Source: Natronorubrum sulfidifaciens JCM 14089 (GTDB lineage: Archaea; Halobacteriota; Halobacteria; Halobacteriales; Natrialbaceae). From it: a stretch of 64,000 bases of DNA. How positions within the stretch are numbered: position 1 is the first letter of the stretch; each line of letters begins with the position of its first letter. The DNA lies in the NCBI RefSeq assembly GCF_000337735.1, contig NZ_AOHX01000043.1, positions 110,799 through 174,798 of the forward strand, written 5' to 3'. The notes under the pieces were generated by a model. The model was not told the origin of the DNA. It saw only the letters and a program-made list of their open reading frames with translations, and did not search any database. A program made the position numbers and the translations under genes. Shown here piece after piece: positions 8,633-16,328 of this stretch.

Positions 8633-9484
8633 TCAGAACTCGTGGTGGCCTTCGTCCGTGATGACGCCCTCGAGCAATGAGACCGGCGTCGCGTCGTACG
8701 CCGGGTTTTCGACGGCGAAGCCGTCGGCGGGTTCGGGCATGACCTCGCTACCCGTTCGGAACTCGTTTTCGAAGACGAACCCTTCAGTGACGATTTTCGA
8801 CGCCGAGCCGAGAACGGTCACCGGCACGTCGAGTTGGTGGGCCGTCGCCGCAATCGGGAACGTGCCAACGCGGTTGTACAGCTTGTCGTCGACGATACAG
8901 TCCATGCCGACGACGACGCGGTCACACTCCTCGAGGTAGACGCCGTGAGCGCTGTCGGTGATGAGCGTGGTGTCGAGCTCGTCGATGTCGGCCAGCGCTC
9001 GCGCCGTCTTGCGGCCGATGTACCGCGGGCGGGCTTCCGTGATGTAGACCTCGAAGGACTTGCCGGCCTCGACCGCTTGCTCGATGGCCTCGAGGACCGT
9101 CGAGGAGTAGTCGTGGGTCAACAACGTCGCGCCGTCCTCGAGTGTGTCGACGGCGTTTTCGGCCGCGAGCCGTTTTCCGGATTCGACCCGAGAGATGACC
9201 GCGTCGATCCGCTCTTGGGTGTACTGTTTTGCCTCCTCGACAGTGTCGAGGTCGGCGTCGCTGACGTCGGCAACGACCTCCCGAACTGCGTTCTGGAGCG
9301 ATGCATGTGAGGGGTTGGCCCGCCGCAACACCGTCCCGTTGCGCTCGAGCGACCGCGTGTACTCCTCGACGGTTGCAAACTCCCGCTCGAGCAGTTCCTC
9401 GAGTGCCCGTGTCGCGTTTACGGCCACTACCGAGGAGCTGTGCGTCTGCATTTCCTGAATCTCCTCGACCGTCTCGTCGATCAT
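8633..9484 (-). CDS. eIF-2B alpha/beta/delta-like protein (sugar-phosphate isomerase superfamily)
   Basis: This 283-residue protein matches the archaeal aIF-2B-like group. An N-terminal helical domain (VVAVNATRALEELLEREF; LRRANPSHASLQNAVREV) is followed by a Rossmann-like domain with EARPRYIGRKTARALADI, LITDSAHGVYLEECDRVVVGMD and NRVGTFPIAATAHQLDVPV. Relatives include MtnA and ribose-1,5-bisphosphate isomerase. This member is shorter than the isomerases, and the usual GAD motif reads GMDCIVDDKLYNRVGT, so catalysis is uncertain. It stands alone, convergent with the ThuA gene. A role in translation initiation is a family label, not shown here. Confidence 0.85.
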   Translation of the reverse strand: MIDETVEEIQEMQTHSSSVVAVNATRALEELLEREFATVEEYTRSLERNGTVLRRANPSHASLQNAVREVVADVSDADLDTVEEAKQYTQERIDAVISRVESGKRLAAENAVDTLEDGATLLTHDYSSTVLEAIEQAVEAGKSFEVYITEARPRYIGRKTARALADIDELDTTLITDSAHGVYLEECDRVVVGMDCIVDDKLYNRVGTFPIAATAHQLDVPVTVLGSASKIVTEGFVFENEFRTGSEVMPEPADGFAVENPAYDATPVSLLEGVITDEGHHEF

Positions 9485-9934
9485 ACCTGCATGGATTCCC
9501 GTGACCGCAAAAGGTGTTCCGGGTGTCGGTACTAACCGTTCGGTGAGTAATGATCACGGCCCTTCCCCTGCACGTCGAACGATAGGCGGTTCCAAACCCG
9601 GTCTATCGGCGTCACTACGAACAGTAAGACCATCGATCAGTCCGAATAGCGATCCCTTTCATGCGCTGGAAACGACAGCGAGTCACCGTTTCCCACCTCG
9701 TGGTGTCAGCTCTCGGTTTCTGACCACCCATCTCGGTCGAATCACGGCCGTCAGCCCAGCAGTCCGACACACGACACCGGTCGCGGCTCGAGTGGGCGAA
9801 GCCGGACGACTGTCGGCTGCGTGTCGGTTCCGTCCGGTCGGATTACTCCGTCTCTCGACACTGGTGGAATTGGGCGGGCTGTGCTATCCAACGAATAACA
9901 AATCGGGTGGGTGGGTTCGAGCCGTGACGTACCA
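9485..9934. other. 450-bp intergenic region with no recognised gene
   Basis: The region between two divergent genes has typical GC content and no frame that looks coding. The longest plus-strand frame from the ATG at 9664 has 19 codons. A TATA-like caacgaataacaa near 9890 may serve the downstream lipoprotein gene. I see no repeats or hairpins of note. Confidence 0.4.
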
Positions 9935-11200
9935 ATGGACCGACGAAGCTATCTTGCAACAGGACTGGTGGTCGCCCTCGCTGGCTGTACGGAACTCGGC
10001 AGTTCGGACGAGGCAGACGCAGAAGACGACCCAAGCGAGACGGACGACGATCACGGATCGAACGGCGATGACACCGACGGCGAAACGCCCGAACTGGCTG
10101 GCACGTTCGACGACTTCGAAGACCTCAGCCAGTGGGAGGCGTTTCAGGGAATCGGCTCGATCGAAGCGGATACCGACCGCTCCTACGCCGGGTCGCAGTC
10201 GGCCCGCCTCGAGCCCGACGACGAGGGGCAGGTTCGCGTTCGCCGCAGCCTCGACGATCCCATCGACGTCTCGGACGTCGTTCCCGGCATCGCCATGACC
10301 GCTAGTGACCGCGGGGCCGTGCGGATTCAACTCCAAGACGAAGACGGCGACTACATCGAATACAGCCAACAGGTGCTGGGCGACATGCCGCTGGTTCGAA
10401 AGAACTTCGGCGTCACTCGCATTCGGGGCGAACCCGACCTGAGCGAAGTCATTGTGTTACAGGTCATCTGCTGGTTCGGTGATGACCGCGACGAAGCGCT
10501 GTGGGTCGACGACTTCCATTTCGTTCCCGACACCGATTCGGGGAAGGTCATGCTCCAGTTCCACGGCGGATACGAGACCCATTACACGGAGGCGCTGCCG
10601 ATCCTCGAAGAGTACGATCTCACCGGAACGACGTTCGTCCCGACCGACCGAATCCGCGCCGATGTCGCCGTCGAGGGAGACCGACTCACCCGTGATCAGG
10701 TCGGCGAACTCGCCGACGCCGGCTGGACGATCGGCAGCCAGTCGGCCCGTGGTGCCCAGCTCGCTGATACCGACGCGTACGGCGACGATCTCGAGTCGAA
10801 CATCACCGACCCGATCGACTGGCTCGAGGACGAGGGGTACGACGACGGCGCTCGGTTCTTCGCGTTCCCCGGCTCGGTGTACACCGAACGACCGTACGAA
10901 CTCGTCCAAGAGCACTACGACCTCGCGTTCGCTGGAAACGCCCCGGCGCAGGGATACGCGGGGAACCCACATCTCTGTTCGCTGGCCACCAGCCCCGACC
11001 CCGGCGAGGCAACGGAACTGCTCGAGTGGACCGCCGAGTGGGGTGGTATCACGAGTATCGCGTTCTATCAGGTCGACGATGAGAGTGTGCTCACCGCACT
11101 CGAAGAGACGGCGTCCACCCTGCGCGACCTCGAGGCAGACGGCGAACTCGAGGTGATCACGCCCGCGGAGATGGCCGACAACTACGTCTACACCGAGTGA
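9935..11200 (+). CDS. secreted polysaccharide-deacetylase-like lipoprotein with degenerate active site
   Basis: This 421-residue protein starts MDRRSYLATGLVVALAGC, a short signal with a lipobox, then an acidic Ser/Asp linker to about residue 55. Residues about 60-195 look like a jelly-roll carbohydrate-binding domain (SQWEAFQGIG; YAGSQSARLEP; EALWVDDFHFVPDTDSG). Residues about 200-420 follow the NodB-fold layout: TEALPILEEYDLTGTTFVPT, LTRDQVGELADAGWTIGSQS. The first metal motif, normally TFDDG, reads QFHGG, and the His motif (HSxxH) reads SQSARG, so the usual metal triad is missing. It may bind glycans without deacetylating them. ATG 9935 is preferred over a start 8 codons upstream because it places the signal peptide correctly. 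Confidence 0.75.
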   Translation: MDRRSYLATGLVVALAGCTELGSSDEADAEDDPSETDDDHGSNGDDTDGETPELAGTFDDFEDLSQWEAFQGIGSIEADTDRSYAGSQSARLEPDDEGQVRVRRSLDDPIDVSDVVPGIAMTASDRGAVRIQLQDEDGDYIEYSQQVLGDMPLVRKNFGVTRIRGEPDLSEVIVLQVICWFGDDRDEALWVDDFHFVPDTDSGKVMLQFHGGYETHYTEALPILEEYDLTGTTFVPTDRIRADVAVEGDRLTRDQVGELADAGWTIGSQSARGAQLADTDAYGDDLESNITDPIDWLEDEGYDDGARFFAFPGSVYTERPYELVQEHYDLAFAGNAPAQGYAGNPHLCSLATSPDPGEATELLEWTAEWGGITSIAFYQVDDESVLTALEETASTLRDLEADGELEVITPAEMADNYVYTE

Positions 11201-11205
11201 CTTCT

Positions 11206-11225
11206 CCCACGACTAAAGTCGTGGG
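11206..11225. repeat. 9-bp perfect inverted repeat at the end of a TnpB relic
   Basis: The arms cccacgact (11206-11214) and agtcgtggg (11217-11225) form a perfect stem with a 2-nt loop. A hairpin of this type with a core like cccacgactttagtcgtggg lies at the 3' end of many haloarchaeal IS200/IS605-IS1341 elements, where it belongs to the right end and omega-RNA. Its position just past the tnpB-like frame supports that reading. Confidence 0.65.
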
Positions 11226-11445
11226 CTTCCCCCACTGAGGGTTAGGCCCACGTCGTCTGGGGAGTTCGCAGGTTCCATCTCACCGTTGGTTCCTTTGAGT
11301 ACGACCTGCGTTTCGGGCTGAGCCACAACAGCCCCCACCGTCGATAGCGGACTCTGAATGTTCTTACCGACGGCTCGTTTGCCGATGTTCGTCGCGCCAT
11401 TCTTGTAACCGTCGAGACGGCCGCTGCCCTGCCACTCCGGCGAAC
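11213..11445 (-). pseudogene. 3' remnant of an IS1341-type tnpB (RNA-guided nuclease family)
   Basis: Reading leftwards, the frame encodes WQGSGRLDGYKNGATNIGKR and then about 45 more residues ending GLTLSGGSPRL. This resembles the C-terminus of haloarchaeal TnpB, where a zinc-ribbon tail runs into the RuvC-III motif of the form ADRNGATNIGKRA. Here the zinc-ribbon Cys reads Ser (QGSGRL), and the catalytic Asp position aligns with Tyr (DGYKNGATNIG). Only the last 75 or so codons remain; upstream sequence shows no homology, and no left end or TnpA is present. It is a decayed, 5'-truncated copy with its terminal hairpin still intact. Confidence 0.6.
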
Positions 11446-11477
11446 GATATACGGTCTCGAGGCACCTAGGGTCGGTA

Positions 11478-11798
11478 ATGACTGTGTCCGTCCGATACAC
11501 CTGCCCCCACTGTGACGCCGTCGTGACCCTCGAGCGACCGCCGGACCTCGCCGATCGATCGGTCACGAAACTCTCCCAGCCGGGCTGGGAGTATGCGACA
11601 CCCGACGATCCGGATCGTGAGTCGGCCGACGGCATCGCCTTCGTCTGTGGCGACGACGACGTCACCGACCTCGAGGGGACACCCATCGAGGGCTGTGGCC
11701 GACCCTTTTATCTCAACTTCGTTCGCTTCGAGCAGGGCGTCGAACTCGAGCCGAACCCGGCGACCTACGGCGGCCCGCGCTTCGATTTTAACGGGTAA
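11478..11798 (+). CDS. small zinc-ribbon-like protein, 106 aa
   Basis: The 106-residue protein begins MTVSVRYTCPHCDAVVTLER. It has one CPHC knuckle near residue 9 and two later Cys (FVCGDDD, IEGCGRPFYLNFVRFEQG) that could complete a zinc site. The middle is acidic. It lies 63 bases upstream of the Mrp-like ATPase gene on the same strand, so co-transcription is possible. I recognise no named family, and a zinc-binding role is inferred from the Cys spacing. Confidence 0.7.
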   Translation: MTVSVRYTCPHCDAVVTLERPPDLADRSVTKLSQPGWEYATPDDPDRESADGIAFVCGDDDVTDLEGTPIEGCGRPFYLNFVRFEQGVELEPNPATYGGPRFDFNG

Positions 11799-11861
11799 CC
11801 GGTTTCGGCCGCTCTCTCCCGCGAACACAACCCTTTTCGAGGGCGGGTCCTACCTCCGGAC

Positions 11862-12938
11862 ATGGACGAAACCGCCGTTCGCGACCGCCTCCGGACGGTC
11901 GATGATCCGGAACTCGGTGACGATATCGTGTCGCTCGGACTGGTCAACGACATCACCGTCGACGGCAAACAGGTCGACATCGATCTCGCACTCGGTGCGC
12001 CGTACTCGCCGACGGAGAGTTCGATCGCCGGCGAGATCCGCGACCTGCTCGTCGAGGAGGGCCTCGAGCCTGACCTCTCGGCGAGCATTCCGGATCGGGA
12101 TGAGCTCACGAGCGAGGAGCAGGTCCTTCCGAACGTCAAAAACGTCATCGCGGTCTCCTCCGGAAAAGGGGGGGTCGGCAAATCGACCGTCGCGGTCAAC
12201 CTCGCCGCCGGACTCTCACAGCTTGGGGCCCGCGTCGGCCTGTTCGACGCCGACGTCTACGGCCCGAACGTGCCGCGGATGGTCGACGCCGACGAGCCAC
12301 CGATGGCGACCGAAGACGAAACCCTCGTGCCACCCGAAAAATACGGCGTGAAGCTGATGAGCATGGCCTTCCTGACCGGCAAGGACGACCCCGTCATCTG
12401 GCGTGGGCCGATGGTCCACAAGGTCATCACCCAGCTCACCGAGGACGTCGAGTGGGGCCATCTCGACTATCTCATCGTCGATCTCCCGCCGGGCACGGGC
12501 GACACCCAGCTGACGATGCTCCAGACGATGCCCGTCACGGGTGCTGTGATCGTCACGACGCCCCAAGACGTCGCCTTAGACGACGCCCGAAAGGGCCTCG
12601 AGATGTTCGCCGAACACGACACCATCGTCCTTGGGATCGCCGAGAACATGTCGACGTTCGCCTGTCCCGACTGTGGCGGCGAACACGACATCTTCGATTC
12701 CGGCGGCGGCGAGACGTTCGCCGAGGAACACGAGATGCCGTTTCTCGGCTCGATCCCGCTCGACCCCGTCGTCCGCGAGGGCGGCGACGGCGGCGAGCCA
12801 ACCGTCTTGCGGGACGACGACGACACCGCCGACGCGTTCCGGACGATCACCCAGAACGTCGCGAACAACACCGGGATCGTCCACCGACGCAACGTCTCAC
12901 AGACGAGACGCAACGAAGCCGTCTCGAGCGACCGATAG
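11862..12938 (+). CDS. Mrp/ApbC-type iron-sulfur cluster carrier ATPase
   Basis: This 358-residue protein has an N-terminal MIP18 (DUF59) domain (residues 1-80: VRDRLRTVDDPELGDDIVSL, GAPYSPTESSIAGEIR). A P-loop ATPase domain with the deviant Walker A SSGKGGVGKSTVAVNLA follows near residue 100. DADVYGPNVPRM, PVIWRGPMVHKVI and LIVDLPPGTGD are all Mrp/NBP35 signatures. The motif FACPDCGGEHDIF supplies the CxxC that bridges a labile 4Fe-4S cluster between monomers. It probably delivers Fe-S clusters to cytosolic apoproteins. The Thr/Arg-rich C-terminal 25 residues are not conserved. The gene has a canonical ATG and no obvious partner except the small zinc-ribbon gene before it. Confidence 0.93.
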   Translation: MDETAVRDRLRTVDDPELGDDIVSLGLVNDITVDGKQVDIDLALGAPYSPTESSIAGEIRDLLVEEGLEPDLSASIPDRDELTSEEQVLPNVKNVIAVSSGKGGVGKSTVAVNLAAGLSQLGARVGLFDADVYGPNVPRMVDADEPPMATEDETLVPPEKYGVKLMSMAFLTGKDDPVIWRGPMVHKVITQLTEDVEWGHLDYLIVDLPPGTGDTQLTMLQTMPVTGAVIVTTPQDVALDDARKGLEMFAEHDTIVLGIAENMSTFACPDCGGEHDIFDSGGGETFAEEHEMPFLGSIPLDPVVREGGDGGEPTVLRDDDDTADAFRTITQNVANNTGIVHRRNVSQTRRNEAVSSDR

Positions 12939-13073
12939 GCACCGCGAATCGGCCCGATTCGGTCCGGCAGTCGACCGCTCCGGTCACACGCCGGCAGCCG
13001 CGTCATTTTTGCGAGCGCGCTGCTACACTCGAGTGTGGACGCATATCAACGCTCTCGATCGAACCCCTACGGC

Positions 13074-13697
13074 ATGGACGAGTCGTGTCGGAACTGTCCG
13101 GCATTCTGTGAGACCCGCACGCAGGTCGTCCACGGCTACGGCGACGTCGGTGCGGACTTCTTGTTCGTCGGCGAGCGCCCGACCGCCAGTGCGGACGATG
13201 TCGGCGTGCCGTTTGCGGCCGCCCCCGGTAGCGAGACGGCGGCCGACCGCGACGAGTCGGGAACGACCCTTCGGCGACTGCTCGAGCGACTCGGCCTCTG
13301 TGATTCGACCTCGCCGATCGACCAGCCCGTCCTCGAGAACGCCTATCTGACCCATCTCACACGCTGTCGCGATCCCGATCGGACGCCGACCGACGAAGAG
13401 GTCGGCAACTGCGAGCCCTTCCTTAACGCCGAAATCCGCTCGATCAACCCCCACATTCTCATTCCCGTCGGCGAGCGCGCCCTCGCCGAACTCGGTAATG
13501 AGTATACGACGATACCTGCCGACGAACTCGCGTTGCCGGACGACCACGGACGTCGAATCCGTGGCCGCGGCTTCGAACTCGTGCCGATGATCGAGCCACA
13601 CGAGCAGTCCACCGAGCAAACGCAGGCGTGGCTCGAGGCGTTCGTCGAACTGATGGCGTCGGATTATCGCCAGACGAAAGGACAGCGGAGTCGATAG
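13074..13697 (+). CDS. uracil-DNA glycosylase superfamily protein (Fe-S type)
   Basis: This 207-residue protein begins MDESCRNCPAFCETR. It shows the family-4/5-like motif pattern: a hydrophobic strand then FVGERPTASADDVGVPFAA, and AYLTHLTRCRDPDR in the middle. Cys at CRNC plus Cys in TRCRDP and NCEPFL, 15 residues apart, are spaced as in the 4Fe-4S cluster of family-4 uracil glycosylases. The usual GEAPG motif reads GERPT, so substrate range may differ. The ATG at 13074 places the Cys pair at the N-terminus, as in homologues; the GTG at 13035 is less likely. Role: base-excision repair of deaminated cytosine. Confidence 0.8.
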   Translation: MDESCRNCPAFCETRTQVVHGYGDVGADFLFVGERPTASADDVGVPFAAAPGSETAADRDESGTTLRRLLERLGLCDSTSPIDQPVLENAYLTHLTRCRDPDRTPTDEEVGNCEPFLNAEIRSINPHILIPVGERALAELGNEYTTIPADELALPDDHGRRIRGRGFELVPMIEPHEQSTEQTQAWLEAFVELMASDYRQTKGQRSR

Positions 13698-13742
13698 TCT
13701 CGGATTGGGCCGTGACGAACGGGCGCGAAAAGCGGTGTCCGG

Positions 13743-13982
13743 TTACCAGTACGGTCCCTCACGCCACTGCTTCGATCGCGCACCGAGCGCGATCAACGCG
13801 CCGACGACACCGACTGTGACCGCCAACACGGCGGCCGTCGGTGCGAGATACGCGCCGGTTGACTCGAGGACGACACCGTCGACGAAGCCCCAGCCGCCAA
13901 GCACTGCGAGCCCGGCGACGACCAGCGCTCCGAGAAGCCCGACCGAGCCGGGTACTGTTCGTGCTACTGCGTGGTCTTCCAT
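13743..13982 (-). CDS. small two-helix membrane protein, 79 aa
   Basis: The frame from ATG 13982 to the stop at 13743 encodes MEDHAVARTVPGSVGLLGAL and continues with two hydrophobic helices (about 11-30 and 43-65), separated by a short loop (FVDGVVLESTGAY). The C-terminus ALGARSKQWREGPYW is basic and aromatic. This looks like a typical haloarchaeal two-TM small protein of unknown function. It lies between, and antisense to, two plus-strand genes. Confidence 0.65.
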   Translation of the reverse strand: MEDHAVARTVPGSVGLLGALVVAGLAVLGGWGFVDGVVLESTGAYLAPTAAVLAVTVGVVGALIALGARSKQWREGPYW

Positions 13983-14099
13983 AGCCGACTGCAGACACCG
14001 CAGTACTATAATTCGTCCGGCGACGAACCGAATCGGTGCTGCGTTCTTCGTGCGCCGATAAGCGCCGCGTTCAAGAGTCACGCCGTCCGAACACCGCAC

Positions 14100-14873
14100 A
14101 TGATCGTCGTCGTTCCGGTCGACCCACCTCGAGCCGGACTCGTGTTGTCGTCGCTCGTCGAACAAACACCCCTGACCGATGCCGAAGCGGTTCGACTCTA
14201 CGAAGCAGCTGTCAGCGACGTCTGTTGGGCCGTCGACGCCAGCGGCGGCGAGTTGCTCGTCAACTACCGCGACGAGACGACGCTCCCCGAGACGTTCGCC
14301 GACGGGGACGCCAAAGCCGAGATCCGAACGCTCGTCGCCGACGCGCTCGGTGATCTCGAGGCGCCCGACGACGACGGGCCACACAGCGACGACGGTGTTC
14401 GATTCGAGCGACAGGTCGGCTCGAGTCACAGCGCCCGCATCGGCAACACCGTCACTCACCTCCTCGAGCGCGAAGACGCGAGCAGCGTCGGCGTCCTCGA
14501 GCCGACGGCCGCGCTGGTCGGTCGAACCCAGATCGACGGCGCAGCGATGTCGATCCGCCGCCACGATGTCGTCCTCGGCCCCACTGTGGACGGACGGGTG
14601 TATTTCGCCGGCTTCAGCGAACCGATCGACTTCACCGACGTCTACGCTGGCCCGGAACTGCCCACGCTGGCGACCCGTGCCGACGAGGCCGGACTCGGAA
14701 CCGGGTTCGCCCCGATGCTCCCAACCATCGCAACGCCGGCTGGACTGCGATCGACACTCGGACTCCTCGAGGCGCGCCGAACTGCCGGTACACCGGGTGC
14801 TGCGGCGACGGCAGCCGTCGTTGACGACCTCGGATTGGGGATTGGGGAGGATGGCGCGCTCGAGCGATCGTAA
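14100..14873 (+). CDS. DUF2064-like haloarchaeal protein
   Basis: This 257-residue protein begins MIVVVPVDPPRAGLVLSSLV. It has the nucleotide-sugar-transferase-like layout of DUF2064 proteins: a first strand, LTDAEAVRLYEAAVSDVCWA, SGGELLVNYRDETTLPETF, then VGSSHSARIGNTVTHLLE. LRRTQIDGA-type positions read VGRTQIDGAAMSIRRHDVVL, and GRVYFAGFSEPIDFTDVYA follows. Such proteins resemble GT-A fold nucleotidyltransferases (CofC-like), but the reaction is not established. ATG 14100 is chosen because the family starts with this beta strand. The gene ends 40 bases before tRNA-Ser on the same strand. Confidence 0.7.
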   Translation: MIVVVPVDPPRAGLVLSSLVEQTPLTDAEAVRLYEAAVSDVCWAVDASGGELLVNYRDETTLPETFADGDAKAEIRTLVADALGDLEAPDDDGPHSDDGVRFERQVGSSHSARIGNTVTHLLEREDASSVGVLEPTAALVGRTQIDGAAMSIRRHDVVLGPTVDGRVYFAGFSEPIDFTDVYAGPELPTLATRADEAGLGTGFAPMLPTIATPAGLRSTLGLLEARRTAGTPGAAATAAVVDDLGLGIGEDGALERS

Positions 14874-14913
14874 CCGATAACCCTTTTTGACCGGACGGAA
14901 AAGAAGGCAGTGA

Positions 14914-14997
14914 GGTGGGGTGGCAGAGCGGCCCAACGCGGTTGCCTTGAGAGCAACTGGCTGACAAGCCTCATGGGTTCAAATCCCATCCCCACCG
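14914..14997 (+). tRNA. tRNA-Ser(UGA)
   Basis: An 84-nt class II tRNA. Acceptor strands ggtgggg (14914-14920) and ccccacc (14990-14996) pair perfectly, with G73 at 14997. The anticodon arm gttgc-cttgaga-gcaac places TGA in the loop. A variable arm follows, then the T arm atggg-ttcaaat-cccat. There is no intron and no encoded CCA. The last 22 nt plus three Ts are repeated 132 bp downstream (see the flanking element). Confidence 0.93.
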
Positions 14998-15000
14998 TTT

Positions 15001-15132
15001 TCAGCGAACAACTGCGACGAACGGAGTGAGGAGCACGTGAGCGGAAAACGACACGTTGGGATTTGAATTAGACCGAGGTTCTGCGCTTTGCGCAGGTTCT
15101 CGGGCGTGGTTCAAATCCCATCCCCACCGTTT
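15001..15132 (+). repeat. tRNA-Ser 3'-end duplication with flanking hairpin
   Basis: The 25-nt segment from the T loop through the discriminator and TTT (14976-15000) recurs exactly at 15108-15132. Just before it is an inverted repeat: tgggatttgaa (15057-15067) pairs with ttcaaatccca (15110-15120), cgag with ctcg, and ctgcgc with gcgcag around a TTT loop. The left arm thus complements the copied tRNA T-arm strand. The same arrangement occurs twice after tRNA-Lys, with the shared core tgaa-n-tagac / ggcgt-n-gttca. Confidence 0.75.
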
Positions 15133-15236
15133 CAATAACAATCCAGACTCGAGCAGTGCAACAGCTGTCGTCGCATCGCTATCGACTCGAGCCAGCACAA
15201 AAAAGACGACTCGAGAAGGAAGCCGTCGGACCGCGG

Positions 15237-16280
15237 TTACTGGTAGGAGAGCTCGAGGGTGCGAGCGCGCTCGAGCAAGTCCGCGTCGTAGTACTCTTCA
15301 GTCTGCTCGGGGCGAGTGTCGTCGATCGCTCGGACCTGCAGGATCGTGTTGCGGAAGACCTTGAACGTCGCTTCGTCGACCATCTGGCCGTCGAGGGTCA
15401 CTGCGCCAGTCCCCTCAGCTTTGGCTTCGTTGAAGCGCTCGATCTTGCTCACGTCACGCTCGAGTTCCTCGGGCGTGGGCATGTGGACGGTGTTGGCCTG
15501 AATCGTCTGTTTCGGATACAGCGACCACGAGCCGTCGAGGCCGAGGTGGGCTTCGTGTTCGACCTGGTCGGCGTAGGCGTCGGCGTTGTAGTAGGTCAGG
15601 CCGGCGCGCTCTTTGAACAGGTCGTCGAACGGGCCGCCGATCGAGAGGAGGCCGCCCGCGCTGGCCTCGTTCGAGAGCGCCTCGAGCAGGCCGTCCCAGC
15701 GTGGGCGACCGTCGCCGAGGTCTCGAGCGCCGAGTTCGGCGGCGTAGTCGACGGGACCGAAGACAAGTGCGGTCAGTCGGGACTCTTCGCCGAACTTAGC
15801 GATTTCGCGCAGATCCGAGCGAGCGCGGCCGGTTTCGATGATGATCGAGAGCTTGATCGAGCCGTCGGCGTAGCCGTGTTCGGCCTCGGCTTCCGCGACG
15901 ACTTCAGCGGCTCGTTTGACGTCCTCGACGCGGCCGACTTTGGGGACAACGACGCCGTCGAGTTCGTCGCCGATCTCGCCGACGAGCTGGTCGATCTGTT
16001 CGCGGCCACGGTCACGGAAAGAGGCGTCCTCGTAGCTCCACTCGACGCGGGGCCAGATCTCGCCGGGGAAGTCGTACTCGGGGACGAGTTCGATCGTGTT
16101 CTCGAGCCCTTCGTCTTTCATGTTCGGCGCGGTGCCGTCTTCCATGTCCGGGACGAGCCAGTCGGGGGCCTGGAACCCCTCGGCCTCGAGGCCCGAGCGG
16201 AGATATTTCGCGGAGTCGTCTTTCGGAACGGCGGCCGGTGCAGTCTGGAACGTTCGGCAAAGTCGGATGTCGTCAGTCAT
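15237..16280 (-). CDS. mcl: beta-methylmalyl-CoA / malyl-CoA lyase (HpcH/CitE family)
   Basis: This 347-residue TIM-barrel lyase cleaves beta-methylmalyl-CoA to propionyl-CoA and glyoxylate in the methylaspartate cycle. The start MTDDIRLCRTFQTAPAAVPK matches haloarchaeal homologues. The motifs fit the CitE/Mcl family: LVPDMEDGTAPNMKDEGLENT for acidic metal and substrate binding, VVPKVGRVEDVKRAAEVV with the strand Lys, and LSIIIETGRARSDLREIAK with Glu and Arg. GLDGSWSLYPKQTIQANTVHMP is a CoA and product-handling segment. It is the last gene of the leftward mct-linked cluster, 48 bases after mch. The neighbouring pathway genes make the assignment specific. Confidence 0.92.
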   Translation of the reverse strand: MTDDIRLCRTFQTAPAAVPKDDSAKYLRSGLEAEGFQAPDWLVPDMEDGTAPNMKDEGLENTIELVPEYDFPGEIWPRVEWSYEDASFRDRGREQIDQLVGEIGDELDGVVVPKVGRVEDVKRAAEVVAEAEAEHGYADGSIKLSIIIETGRARSDLREIAKFGEESRLTALVFGPVDYAAELGARDLGDGRPRWDGLLEALSNEASAGGLLSIGGPFDDLFKERAGLTYYNADAYADQVEHEAHLGLDGSWSLYPKQTIQANTVHMPTPEELERDVSKIERFNEAKAEGTGAVTLDGQMVDEATFKVFRNTILQVRAIDDTRPEQTEEYYDADLLERARTLELSYQ

Positions 16281-16328
16281 GTCTGTGAGTTCGTAGTTGT
16301 CTGCGTGCGATTATGATGTTCGATCGTG

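Noticed and set aside
13983-14936. Long N-terminal extension of the 79-aa membrane protein
   Set aside because: It runs antisense to the DUF2064-like gene; the natural start is ATG 13982.
14976-15132. Provirus or integrative-element boundary (attL/attR)
   Set aside because: Only 132 bp lie between the copies, with no integrase; hairpins and the repeated layout at tRNA-Lys fit another explanation better, although serial integration scars remain possible.
15156-16316. 386-codon plus-strand frame over the lyase gene
   Set aside because: Antisense to mcl, whose motifs and operon position are clear; high GC at third positions produces long mirror frames.
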